A DNA stretch of 64,000 nt from Bacillus sp. ISL-7 (GTDB taxonomy: Bacteria > Bacillota > Bacilli > Bacillales_B > DSM-18226): assembly GCF_018613065.1 (NCBI RefSeq), contig NZ_JAGGQW010000056.1, positions 77,421 to 141,420 of the forward strand. The letters are read 5' to 3'. The notes under the pieces were generated by a model. It saw only the letters and a program-made list of their open reading frames with translations, did no database searches and was not told the DNA's origin. The position numbers and the translations under genes were made by a program. Position 1 is the stretch's first letter, and each line of letters begins with the position of its first letter. Shown here in pieces: positions 26,810 through 34,860 of this stretch.

Positions 26810-27538
26810 TTAAACCATGACCTTTGCACTGTTTTTAATAAATTCTAAGAACAAATTATTCATCTCAGCGTTTGTACTTGCCATGGATTCAGGATGCCAC
26901 TGAACACCCACCGTAAATGTGGTTGGATGGCTATATTCTACTGCTTCAACGATTCCATCGGATGATTGTGCAACGATACGAAGATCGCTGGCTACCTCAC
27001 CGATTGCTTGATGATGGAGACTATTAACTCGGATACGATCAGATCCTACTATTTCAAACAATCTACTATTTTTGGAGATGGTCACCCAATGGGTATCTTG
27101 ACTTCTATCAATCTTCTGAGAGTGTTGGATTGGTTCATTGACTTGACTCGGGATATCCTGAATTAAGGTTCCTCCCAGAGCAACATTCAAAATTTGCACA
27201 CCTCTGCAAATCGCAAGAAGGGGAATATCGTTCTCAAGCGCATATTTAACAATCGCTATCTCTGCCAAGTCCCGCTCTGGTGTAGTTGGACCTAAGTGGT
27301 GATGAGGATCCTGATTAAAAAGTTTAGGATCGACGTCCTCTCCCCCGCTTAGGATAATTCCATCACATAAACCAAGCGTTTCTAAAGAAATTTCGGGGTT
27401 AATATATGGAAGGATAATAGGAATCCCACCATTGGCGACAACACTTTTATGGTAATCATGGTGCACATAAACACCTTCCATATAGTCGTTATGTTTAACA
27501 TAGGCACCCGTTATTCCGATAATTGGTTTTCTGTTCAT
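26810..27538 (-). CDS. Gamma-glutamyl-gamma-aminobutyrate hydrolase family (PuuD-like class I glutamine amidotransferase)
   Basis: 242 aa. The triad is visible: nucleophile C111 in LAICRGVQILNVALGG, and H215/E217 in GVQWHPESM. The family cleaves gamma-glutamyl amides, for example gamma-Glu-GABA in putrescine catabolism, and includes uncharacterised Bacillus members. It probably cotranscribes with the downstream cysteine desulfurase (35-base gap). GGGGGAAG precedes the ATG. Confidence 0.88.
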   Translation of the reverse strand: MNRKPIIGITGAYVKHNDYMEGVYVHHDYHKSVVANGGIPIILPYINPEISLETLGLCDGIILSGGEDVDPKLFNQDPHHHLGPTTPERDLAEIAIVKYALENDIPLLAICRGVQILNVALGGTLIQDIPSQVNEPIQHSQKIDRSQDTHWVTISKNSRLFEIVGSDRIRVNSLHHQAIGEVASDLRIVAQSSDGIVEAVEYSHPTTFTVGVQWHPESMASTNAEMNNLFLEFIKNSAKVMV

Positions 27539-27699
27539 CTTTCTTCCCCCTATGACTTTGACACTAATATTGATATCTTAACACAATAATTTTTCAATAC
27601 AGCTGTGAAAAAATTTACATAATCTTAAAATGTACTTCATATATTAATCTGTATTGTAATTATACAATAATATTAACATGATCAAAGGATGGAGATACT

Positions 27700-27837
27700 A
27701 TGGAGCATGTTCTTTACAATGGAAAGAAATATATTATCCTTTATACGTATGATTCTGGGTACTGCGAGATTAAAGAAATAGAAAGTGTTCATAATGTACA
27801 ATTGGTTCATTTATCAGAATTAAAAAATCTAACTTAA
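27700..27837 (+). CDS. Microprotein of the YDSGYCEI type, 45 aa
   Basis: ATG at 27700 with AAGGATGGAG upstream and TAA at 27835; a good terminator follows seven bases later. The sequence has the core VLYNGKKYIILYTYDSGYCEI and ends in LVHLSELKN. A paralogue with the same YDSGYCEI core and LVHxSEL end lies at 32866-33024 on the other strand. It is small and soluble, with one Cys in the conserved core. No named family is recognised. Confidence 0.75.
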   Translation: MEHVLYNGKKYIILYTYDSGYCEIKEIESVHNVQLVHLSELKNLT

Positions 27838-27843
27838 AAAGAT

Positions 27844-27880
27844 AAAGCTGGAAAAGGAAAACTCCTTAACCAGCTTTTTT
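27844..27880 (+). terminator. Terminator of the 45-aa gene
   Basis: Stem AAAGCTGG/CCAGCTTT followed by TTTT, with an inner A/T-rich loop. Confidence 0.85.
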
Positions 27881-28009
27881 CATGCTTAAAAAGTGTGTAT
27901 GATTTTTTAATTGATTAAATAATTTAAATATTTTATTAAAATTTATTTCGAAATTCGAAAAAGATGTTAAAATCTATTTATTAAATTGAAATGGATTGTA
28001 GGGGATTGG

Positions 28010-28930
28010 ATGAATAAGAATAAGAAGCTATGGCTGATTTATGGGATGTTATTTTTTGCCACGGCTACATGGGGAAGTGCATTTCTTGCTGGTAAAGTCG
28101 CCGTAAAAGACTTTGAACCGGCAACCGTTGCTTTTTTACGTTTTTTGGGGGCTGCGATCCTTTTGTTTCCGCTAATGTGGCTGATGGAAAAAAATCGAAA
28201 GAAGCCCACCCTCAAAGATTATGGATTATTTGCCGTTCTTGGATTAACAGGCATTGCAATATATAATATTTGTTTTTTTATGGCTACCAAACATGCACCG
28301 GTTATTAAGAGTTCCTTATTTATTGCCTCAAACCCAGTACTGATTGTCCTTTTATCAGGATTATTTTTAAAAGAAACAATCACCAAAAATCATATGATTG
28401 GAATGGTGATTGCCCTAACTGGGGTTACCTTCATTATTACCGATGGTCACCTACTCTCACTTTTCCAATACGGTTTTGAGACGGTCGACTTTGTTTTACT
28501 AGGTGCAGTAATAAGCTGGGCATTGTACAGTGTGGTTGGTAAAGTCGTTTTAAAAAAATTCAGTGCGGTGGAATCCACCACTTATGCGGTTGCATTTGGT
28601 ACCATATTTTTATTTCCGTTTGCATACGTGGAAACATCCTGGCACGATGTACAAACTGCTAGTGTTTCAACCTGGATCGCCATTTCACATATGAGCATTT
28701 TTGTAACGGTGGTTTCATTTATCATGTACTATTACGGCATAAAAGAGGTTGGTGCTGCGAAGGCTTCTATCTTTATTAATGTGATGCCGTTATCAGCTGT
28801 CTTGATGGCTACCTTCTTTTTAGGTGAGACCTTTACATTTGCTCAAGGAATAGGTGCCGCCTTTGTTTTAACTGGGGTATATATTGGAACCAACACGAAA
28901 CTATTTAGAAGAAAATTACAAGCAGCATGA
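28010..28930 (+). CDS. DMT-superfamily (EamA) transporter
   Basis: 306 aa from an ATG at 28010 (AGGGG upstream). Ten hydrophobic helices are arranged as two five-helix EamA repeats: FFATATWGSAFLAGKVAV opens repeat one and GAVISWALYSVVGKVVLKK opens repeat two. Members export metabolites such as amino acids or drugs. The substrate is not predictable here. Transcribed alone, with its own terminator. Confidence 0.9.
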   Translation: MNKNKKLWLIYGMLFFATATWGSAFLAGKVAVKDFEPATVAFLRFLGAAILLFPLMWLMEKNRKKPTLKDYGLFAVLGLTGIAIYNICFFMATKHAPVIKSSLFIASNPVLIVLLSGLFLKETITKNHMIGMVIALTGVTFIITDGHLLSLFQYGFETVDFVLLGAVISWALYSVVGKVVLKKFSAVESTTYAVAFGTIFLFPFAYVETSWHDVQTASVSTWIAISHMSIFVTVVSFIMYYYGIKEVGAAKASIFINVMPLSAVLMATFFLGETFTFAQGIGAAFVLTGVYIGTNTKLFRRKLQAA

Positions 28931-28940
28931 CTTAAAGGTC

Positions 28941-28976
28941 AAAACGGCAGTGATTTAGCTAATCACCGCCGTTTTC
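28941..28976 (+). terminator. Terminator of the EamA gene
   Basis: AAAACGGC/GCCGTTTT outer stem plus AGTGATT/AATCACC inner stem; T-rich 3' side. Confidence 0.85.
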
Positions 28977-29069
28977 TTTCCTGATGAAATTTAAACCTAC
29001 TTATCAAAAAGATAAATGCATATTTCTCTACTTTTTTTCAAATTATATGAAAAAAAGGTGGTTATATAA

Positions 29070-29306
29070 GTGAGTAATTGGCATCTCATTTTGTCTGGTA
29101 TTGCATTGTTAGTGTTGATTGGCGGTTTAATTTTTACGTTAGGGACTGGAAGAATGGTCAGTACTAGATCAGGTGAATTTGATACGCAAATCAATGAAAA
29201 AACTCAAAGACATCCTTATTTACTGAATCCAGTGTTTCTTGTTTGGATTATCGCCATTGCAGCTATCATTATTTATATCATTTATCTTGGCTTTAATTAC
29301 TACTGA
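29070..29306 (+). CDS. Small membrane protein, 78 aa, two transmembrane helices
   Basis: GTG start at 29070 with AAGGTGG about eight bases upstream. Helix one is ILSGIALLVLIGGLIFTLG, helix two is VFLVWIIAIAAIIIYIIYLG, with a polar connecting segment (STRSGEFDTQINEKTQRHPY). Unknown function. It has a similar layout to the 63-aa protein at 20309. A strong hairpin follows. Confidence 0.7.
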   Translation: MSNWHLILSGIALLVLIGGLIFTLGTGRMVSTRSGEFDTQINEKTQRHPYLLNPVFLVWIIAIAAIIIYIIYLGFNYY

Positions 29307-29312
29307 TTAAAA

Positions 29313-29358
29313 AACGCAGCGAAAGGACCCCCTATTATCCGGGCTACCTTTCGTTGCG
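29313..29358. terminator. Bidirectional terminator
   Basis: Stem CGCAGCGAAAGG/CCTTTCGTTGCG (one mismatch) between the converging 78-aa gene and the DUF1292 gene. Confidence 0.85.
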
Positions 29359-29365
29359 CTATGTT

Positions 29366-29620
29366 TTATTCAGCCGGAGCATGTTCCACGGCGATTTGGT
29401 ATGCAGCCAAAATCGCTTCACTTTCGGAAGGGTTATTAATACCCACTAAGTCTTGGTTACCTTCCTCACCCTCAATCTTCATTACGATGGTTTCATCCTC
29501 TGCATTTAGTAGAGCATAGGATTCATCCTTCATATCAAACAAGGCTTCAACAGCAAATTCTTTAAGATTCCCGTGGTCATCTTCAATCGTTATATAATCA
29601 CGTGGTTCATCATGATTCAT
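29366..29620 (-). CDS. DUF1292 protein (UPF0473, YrzB-like)
   Basis: 84 aa and strongly acidic. It has the family pattern ITIEDDHGNLKEFAVEALFD followed by YALLNAEDE and a C-terminal helix. Conserved in Firmicutes, often in the yrrK-yrzB group; here it stands alone, so it may be a second copy. No biochemical role is established. GAGGTGAGGGACG upstream serves as the RBS. Confidence 0.88.
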   Translation of the reverse strand: MNHDEPRDYITIEDDHGNLKEFAVEALFDMKDESYALLNAEDETIVMKIEGEEGNQDLVGINNPSESEAILAAYQIAVEHAPAE

Positions 29621-29763
29621 CGTCCCTCACCTCAACAAAAGTACTCAGAAATATTGTTCCCTTACCCACAAAAAAGTTCAGTGGAAAAATATTGTTAATA
29701 CCATTAAATACTCGATTGGAAATTGGGAAAAATAATATAACAAGCTTTAATAAGGGGACTATT

Positions 29764-30141
29764 ATGACAGACAAAATTATTGAGGCAGTCACACCGCAGA
29801 TGCAACAAGAAATCGATCGAATGGTTAATGGCATGACTTTTACGAAAAATTTTCGTTCGGCCACGGCTGAAGAGTGGTATCTTTTTTTGCCTGGATATCA
29901 AGATCCTCGAACAGGAGGAGCCGCTGGGAAAGCTATTGTCCATTATGATCTTTACGGTAATCGAGACATTTTTATTAATACCACGGTGATAATTGACGAT
30001 CCTGCTCTATTTCAACCAGATGTCCACCCTCTTGTCTATGCGGTCGCAGACGAGGTGGTAAATAAACTCGTTGGGTACGCGGATACTCTGCTGTCGGTTC
30101 ATGCCGGTGAAAATTCCTATGATGCAGAGTATAAACAGTAA
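29764..30141 (+). CDS. Conserved-looking hypothetical protein, 125 aa
   Basis: ATG at 29764 with AAGGGGAC upstream; the frame is open further up, but there the other strand is coding. Soluble, no cysteine, with a central SATAEEWYLFLPGYQDPRTGG stretch and a C-terminal helix. The codon use is normal and an RBS is present, so it is likely real. I do not recognise the family. Confidence 0.6.
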   Translation: MTDKIIEAVTPQMQQEIDRMVNGMTFTKNFRSATAEEWYLFLPGYQDPRTGGAAGKAIVHYDLYGNRDIFINTTVIIDDPALFQPDVHPLVYAVADEVVNKLVGYADTLLSVHAGENSYDAEYKQ

Positions 30142-30189
30142 TACTTTGACTTTGATAAAAAAGGAAATAAGGACTAGGTAAAAAACATA

Positions 30190-30286
30190 TTGGCGAACCC
30201 ACTCTCTCTTTTTCATGTGTTCGGTCGCTTAGACGCCATTTTGGCGACCCTTCTCTCTCTTTCTTCCTGTGTTCGGTCGCTTAGAC
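30190..30286. repeat. Direct repeat, two units of about 51 bp
   Basis: Both units read TTGGCGA(A)CCC, a CT-rich run, then GTGTTCGGTCGCTTAGAC (30190 and 30241 starts). The last 18 bases are identical in both. Located downstream of the 125-aa gene. Confidence 0.85.
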
Positions 30287-30369
30287 TTCTTTCTCTTTTC
30301 ACATAATCTTAAAGGTTTGATTGTATTATTATTGAATTTTTTTGAAAGGTAAAAAGGGTTTAAGTGTGT

Positions 30370-30872
30370 TTACCAAGAACATTGGTACAATAAATAGTGG
30401 GTTTCAAAATTGAAGTGTTTAATGAGGGCTGCTAATAACTTCTGGGTCTCTTCTAGTTCCCTGTAATAATAGGAATCATAAGAGAGGCTTCCAAAAAAAC
30501 AACCAGGTCTTGTTGTAAAATATTATTAGGAGGGTCCTTTTCCTTTAGAACTTGAAGACATAAGTTATTTAGGTCCAGCAAATTTTTCTTTGTACCTTCT
30601 TGTGTGAAAAGAGGGTCATCTTCCCCGTTATAGAGTGTTTCCACAAATCAATTGTGAATTTGGTTGGCCTTTCGCCAGTACGCAACTTCTTCATAAATAC
30701 TTGACCATGAGGAATCATATTCCTTAAAATGCTTAATATGTGGCTTTAGCTTTTCATAGATTTTATCCTGATCTGCTTTATGCTTACTTATTTGTGCACT
30801 TGCTAAAACGATTTCATCATAGTCCATTCCTGTGATCTTAGGTACAGAAACTAAATACATATCCAGTTCCAT
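30370..30872 (-). pseudogene. Inactivated conserved protein (nonsense plus frameshift)
   Basis: Starts MELDMYLVSVPKITGMDYDE and reads well to ...YWRKANQIHN at a TGA (30648-30650). The same frame continues FVETLYNGEDDP; in the family pattern as I recall it (HNWFVE) this is a Trp codon, so TGG has become TGA. Near 30505-30515 one base is missing: the continuation GCFFGSLSYDSYYYRELEE lies in another frame and ends ...LLYQCSW at 30370. Two lesions show it is a pseudogene. Related proteins occur in many Firmicutes without a firm function. Confidence 0.75.
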
Positions 30873-31040
30873 TTTCTAACTCCTTTTTCTAATTTATTAG
30901 CTGTAAACATATAGTAATACAACCACTATTATCCTATCATAAATAAACTCCATCACCGCCTAGTTCATATGAACAAATATTGAATTTTTCGACATTTCTC
31001 TATATAAACTGCTATTTTTTCTTGATAAAATAAAAAACAA

Positions 31041-32378
31041 ATGAAGAAGGGTTTGTCCTTCAGAAAGAGGTTTCGTGTGGCACACAACCCGTTCGATTCA
31101 AAACCAGATTGGTTGAAGAGTTACATAAATTCACCAGAAAAGCAGGAGAAGTTATATCGACGGACATTACTGATTGTTGTCATGTCACAGATTTTCGGTG
31201 GGGCAGGGCTTGCTGCTGGAATTACGGTTGGCGCACTTCTTGCCCAAGATATGTTAGGGACGGATAGTTATGCAGGGATTCCAGCAGCGTTGTTAACGTT
31301 GGGTTCTGCTGGGGCAGCGTGGCTTATCGGTCGAGTCTCACAACGTTTCGGCCGACGAATAGGACTTGCGGGAGGATTCTTGACTGGCGGTATCGGTGCG
31401 ATTGGAGTGATCGTTTCCGCCATCACAAGTAATATCTTTCTTCTTTTCGCCTCGCTTCTGGTCTATGGTGCAGGCTCAGCTTCAAACTTACAAGCGCGCT
31501 ATGCCGGAACTGACTTAGCAAAACCAACACAGCGAGCAACATCAATCAGTATTGCCATGGTATCAACCACATTCGGCGCTGTGGCGGGACCCAATTTGGT
31601 CGATGTAATGGGTCGATTTGCCACGTCAATTGGTGTCCCTGCTCTAGCCGGTCCATTTATTCTTGGCGCGGCTGCCTTTATCCTTGCTGGTTTAGTACTT
31701 TTAGCTTTCCTGCACCCAGATCCTCTGATTGTTGCCGATGCCATTGCAGTTAAGCAGCAAATCAATAGTAGTAATCCTTTAGTAAAACAATCTAGCAATC
31801 TAGCAATCAATAAACGAGGAATCGTTGTTGCTGCGACAATTATGGTTTTAACTCAGATTGTCATGACATCCATCATGACAATGACACCAGTTTACATGAA
31901 ACATCATGGGCATGGTCTGAGAGAAGTCGGAATGGTCATCGGCTTCCATATAGGTGCCATGTACCTTCCCTCTCTCATAACAGGTATTCTCGTAGATAAG
32001 ATAGGCCGAACTACAATGGCCATCGCTTCCGGTGCCACGCTCCTGGCAGCTGGCATTCTTGCTGGCAGTGCACCTCCTGATTCCATGCTGGTCCTTATCA
32101 TTGCACTCGTTTTGCTCGGGCTTGGCTGGAACTTTGGGTTAATTAGTGGGACTGCACTGATTGTCGATTCAACATCCCCCTCTAACCGGGCCAAAACACA
32201 GGGAACGGTAGATGTTTTAATTGCTTTGGCTGGGGCATCCGGGGGAGCGCTTTCCGGAATGGTGGTTGCACAAACAAGTTATGCTGGACTCTCATTTGCT
32301 GGAGGGATCCTTTCCTTACTTCTAATCCCTGTTGTGATCTGGTCTCGTAGCAATCAAACCATGACTGAAAAAAGCTAA
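31041..32378 (+). CDS. MFS transporter, 12 transmembrane helices
   Basis: 445 aa. The 40-residue N-terminal tail is basic, then twelve helices follow. The loop 2-3 MFS signature is recognisable as LIGRVSQRFGRRIGLAGG, and the repeat after the central loop as LVDKIGRTTMAIASG. Gly/Ala-rich helices suggest a drug or metabolite efflux system of the DHA1 type. The RBS is weak. Transcribed alone; the substrate is unknown. Confidence 0.88.
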   Translation: MKKGLSFRKRFRVAHNPFDSKPDWLKSYINSPEKQEKLYRRTLLIVVMSQIFGGAGLAAGITVGALLAQDMLGTDSYAGIPAALLTLGSAGAAWLIGRVSQRFGRRIGLAGGFLTGGIGAIGVIVSAITSNIFLLFASLLVYGAGSASNLQARYAGTDLAKPTQRATSISIAMVSTTFGAVAGPNLVDVMGRFATSIGVPALAGPFILGAAAFILAGLVLLAFLHPDPLIVADAIAVKQQINSSNPLVKQSSNLAINKRGIVVAATIMVLTQIVMTSIMTMTPVYMKHHGHGLREVGMVIGFHIGAMYLPSLITGILVDKIGRTTMAIASGATLLAAGILAGSAPPDSMLVLIIALVLLGLGWNFGLISGTALIVDSTSPSNRAKTQGTVDVLIALAGASGGALSGMVVAQTSYAGLSFAGGILSLLLIPVVIWSRSNQTMTEKS

Positions 32379-32404
32379 TATAAGTGATTAATAGATATAG
32401 GGAA

Positions 32405-32605
32405 ATGGATTTAGCGATGTCGGACCAAGCAAAAAGGAACAAATACGTTGCAGATGGCATTAAAGAAACCGCAGGAGCAGCCTTTCATACCATTCATAGT
32501 GCGTTAGAAACCACGGAAAACGTGGCTATGAACACTGTTGACGAAACTAAAAAAATGGTTAACAATTTAACAGGAAACCAAAACAACATACGTTTATCGA
32601 GCTAG
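32405..32605 (+). CDS. Hypothetical small polar protein, 66 aa
   Basis: Drawn from an ATG at 32405; a GTG at 32384 and an ATG at 32417 are equally possible because the RBS is weak. The product is a polar amphipathic helix (AGAAFHTIHSALETTENVAM) with Lys/Asn-rich tail, of the kind seen in small stress or LEA-like Bacillus proteins. It follows the MFS gene closely and could be cotranscribed. No family is recognised. Confidence 0.5.
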   Translation: MDLAMSDQAKRNKYVADGIKETAGAAFHTIHSALETTENVAMNTVDETKKMVNNLTGNQNNIRLSS

Positions 32606-32629
32606 ATTAACTGTGCCCATGACCACTCT

Positions 32630-32857
32630 TGCTGAGGTCGGGCACTTTGAAGTTTCACATGTGAACCTTATGATGGACAAATCTCCTGCCAAACTCATGA
32701 GGAATTTAAAGGGGAAATTATGGAGTATATGACTTACTACAACCACTATAGGTACTAGTGGATTTAAAAAAAATGATCCCTGTTCATTAACAGTGATCAC
32801 CTACTTAAGGCAGCCTAGCCTCTTTTTTAAAATGTCCATTACAAAGGGTACAGATTA
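32630..32857 (+). pseudogene. 3' remnant of an IS3-family (IS150-like) insertion sequence
   Basis: One plus frame reads THEEFKGEIMEYMTYYNHYRY, a stop, WI, a stop, KK and, further on, SDHLLKA. This is the C terminus of IS3-group transposases (YINYYNHYRYQWxLKKMTPxxYRxHLLxA). Upstream GHFE lies in a different frame. It ends near TGTCCATTACAAAGGGTACA (32834-32853), which resembles the terminal inverted repeat of such elements. The rest of the element is missing. Confidence 0.8.
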
Positions 32858-32865
32858 AATTTTGC

Positions 32866-33024
32866 CTACCCTTTTTTTAAATTTTCATGTTCGAGCTCCG
32901 AGAAATGCACTAATTTTACGTTGTCTATAGCCGTGTCCCTTCCCATAATCTCACAATATCCTGAATCATACTGGTAAAACAGTGTGTATTCTTTTCCAAG
33001 ATAAATGACAGTTTTTTCTTTCAA
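32866..33024 (-). CDS. Microprotein of the YDSGYCEI type, 52 aa (TTG start)
   Basis: TTG at 33024 with AAGGGG eight bases upstream, stop TAG at 32866. Reads VIYLGKEYTLFYQYDSGYCEI and ends VKLVHFSELEH plus a Lys-rich tail. Paralogue of the 45-aa protein at 27700: 8/8 identity in YDSGYCEI and a shared LVHxSEL. It lies behind the proline/glutamate catabolic genes on the same strand. Unknown function. Confidence 0.75.
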   Translation of the reverse strand: MKEKTVIYLGKEYTLFYQYDSGYCEIMGRDTAIDNVKLVHFSELEHENLKKG

Positions 33025-33101
33025 ACTATTAACCCCTTTGTATCTTATTTACAACTGATGGTACTATATGTTTTGAGAACAGGAGCTGCTAAATTCTATT
33101 A

Positions 33102-33356
33102 TCATTCACTTCCTGTGATTAATAGATCATCTTTTACCTTTACTAACAAAGTATCATTGGTAATACTTTGCTTTTCTATTACTTCTAGTGAAACAATATG
33201 ACCACTTACACCAGCCCTTACCTCAACTTTATGGTTATCGGGTGTATGAATTAACATCAACTTTTCCCACTCATACACATAAGAATTTTGGCTAACAAAT
33301 AGGGTCTCGATTTTTCCGCAACAAGGACTATAGATAGGTTCTATAACTTCTTTCAA
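33102..33356 (-). CDS. Biotin/lipoyl-domain-like small protein without the modifiable lysine motif
   Basis: 84 aa. The pattern IYSPCCGKIETLFVSQNSYVYEWEKLMLI, then VEVRAGVSGHIVSL, matches the barrel-sandwich hybrid of biotinyl/lipoyl domains. The hairpin that normally carries MKM or DK-A reads PDNHKVEV, so attachment is doubtful. It lies 47 bases behind the glutamate dehydrogenase gene in the same operon direction. The role is unknown; a small binding or scaffolding domain is possible. Confidence 0.65.
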   Translation of the reverse strand: MKEVIEPIYSPCCGKIETLFVSQNSYVYEWEKLMLIHTPDNHKVEVRAGVSGHIVSLEVIEKQSITNDTLLVKVKDDLLITGSE

Positions 33357-33403
33357 TTTTTAATCCTCTCTTTCACACATATAATTTAAATAAAATTAAA
33401 AAC

Positions 33404-34702
33404 TTATAACCAGCCACGAAAACGAGATGCTTCTGCCATCCTTCTTATTCCAACCATATATGCAGCCAAACGCATATCTACTTGGTATCTTTGTGCTGTA
33501 GAGAAAACACTTTCAAAAGACTCAACTATTTTATGGTGTAACCTATGGGATACTTCTTCTTCTGTCCAATAAAAACCCTGGTTATTTTGGACCCACTCAA
33601 AATATGAAACGGTTACGCCACCTGAACTAGCAAGTACGTCCGGTACAAGTAATATGTTACGCTCTGCTAGTATTTTAGTCGCTTCAAGCGTTGTTGGCCC
33701 GTTTGCAGCTTCGACAACAATTTTAGCTTGAATATTACGTGCATTTTCACTTGTAATTTGATTGGAAATGGCAGCCGGAACAAGAATTTCACATTCTTTT
33801 TCAAGTAATTCCTGATTTGTAATGACGTTTGTGAATAAATTAGTTATGGTGCCAAAACTATCGCGTCGATCAAGCAAATAATTAATATCAAGCCCATCCG
33901 GGTTATACAGCGCCCCATATGCATCAGAAATACCAATTACTTTTGCCCCTGCCTCTTGCATAAATTTTGCAAGGTAACTTCCTGCATTTCCAAATCCTTG
34001 GATAATCACGCGCGCGCCCTTTAATGGAATCTCTTTTCTTTTTGCTGCCTCTTCGATACAAATGCTGACTCCTGTTGCTGTAGCTGTTTCACGCCCTTGC
34101 GAACCACCAAGTACAATCGGCTTTCCAGTAATAAATCCTGGTGAATCAAATTCTTGGATACGGCTATATTCATCCATCATCCAGGCCATAATTTGCGGAT
34201 TAGTAAATACATCTGGTGCGGGAATATCTTTCGTGGGTCCAACAATTTGACTAACGGCACGTACATATCCCCTGCTTAAACGTTCTAACTCTCGAAGAGA
34301 CATGCTACGAGGATCGCATATAATTCCGCCTTTTCCCCCACCGTAAGGAAGATTAAAAATACCACACTTTAAACTCATCCACATGGACAAAGCTTTTACT
34401 TCGTCTTCACTGACTTCAGGATGAAAACGTATTCCCCCTTTTGTAGGACCAACAGCGTCATTATGTTGAGAACGGTAGCCAGTAAAAATTTTAATGGAAC
34501 CATCATCCATTCGAACAGGAATACGTACAGTAAGGATTCTAAGCGGTTCTTTCAACAATTCATACATTTCATCGCTATAACCTAACTTTTGAATCGCCTC
34601 TTTTATAATAGACTGAGTTGAACTTAATAAATCTAACGTTTCACTTTTCTGTTGGTCTGGCTTTTTAACTAGGTCACTATTAGCAAGAGCGGTCGCTTTC
34701 AT
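33404..34702 (-). CDS. rocG: Glutamate dehydrogenase (RocG/GudB type)
   Basis: 432 aa, standard for hexameric NAD-dependent GDH. It contains the substrate-binding PYGGGKGGIICDP loop, VGPTKDIPAPDVFTN, and the Rossmann GFGNAGSYLAKFMQEAG. It deaminates glutamate to 2-oxoglutarate. In order with RocA and proline dehydrogenase upstream on the same strand, it completes proline to P5C to glutamate to 2-oxoglutarate. RocG versus GudB cannot be separated by eye; the catabolic neighbours favour RocG. Confidence 0.92.
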   Translation of the reverse strand: MKATALANSDLVKKPDQQKSETLDLLSSTQSIIKEAIQKLGYSDEMYELLKEPLRILTVRIPVRMDDGSIKIFTGYRSQHNDAVGPTKGGIRFHPEVSEDEVKALSMWMSLKCGIFNLPYGGGKGGIICDPRSMSLRELERLSRGYVRAVSQIVGPTKDIPAPDVFTNPQIMAWMMDEYSRIQEFDSPGFITGKPIVLGGSQGRETATATGVSICIEEAAKRKEIPLKGARVIIQGFGNAGSYLAKFMQEAGAKVIGISDAYGALYNPDGLDINYLLDRRDSFGTITNLFTNVITNQELLEKECEILVPAAISNQITSENARNIQAKIVVEAANGPTTLEATKILAERNILLVPDVLASSGGVTVSYFEWVQNNQGFYWTEEEVSHRLHHKIVESFESVFSTAQRYQVDMRLAAYMVGIRRMAEASRFRGWL

Positions 34703-34860
34703 TCTCTACACCTCTTATATTATGAGTTGTTTGCATTTGAAACATTCTGTGAAGACGGTCTATGGTTTTATGTCTCTTGTTCCTATCCCTAAAAGGTAGT
34801 TTTCCTTTCAATATTATAGTAATGATAGTTTTTAGGCCCACCTATCTTTTCGTTCCACAT

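Noticed and set aside
30648..30650. In-frame TGA as a possible selenocysteine codon
   Set aside because: The recalled family pattern calls for Trp here, not Cys, and a frameshift follows about 140 bases later, so decay is the better explanation.
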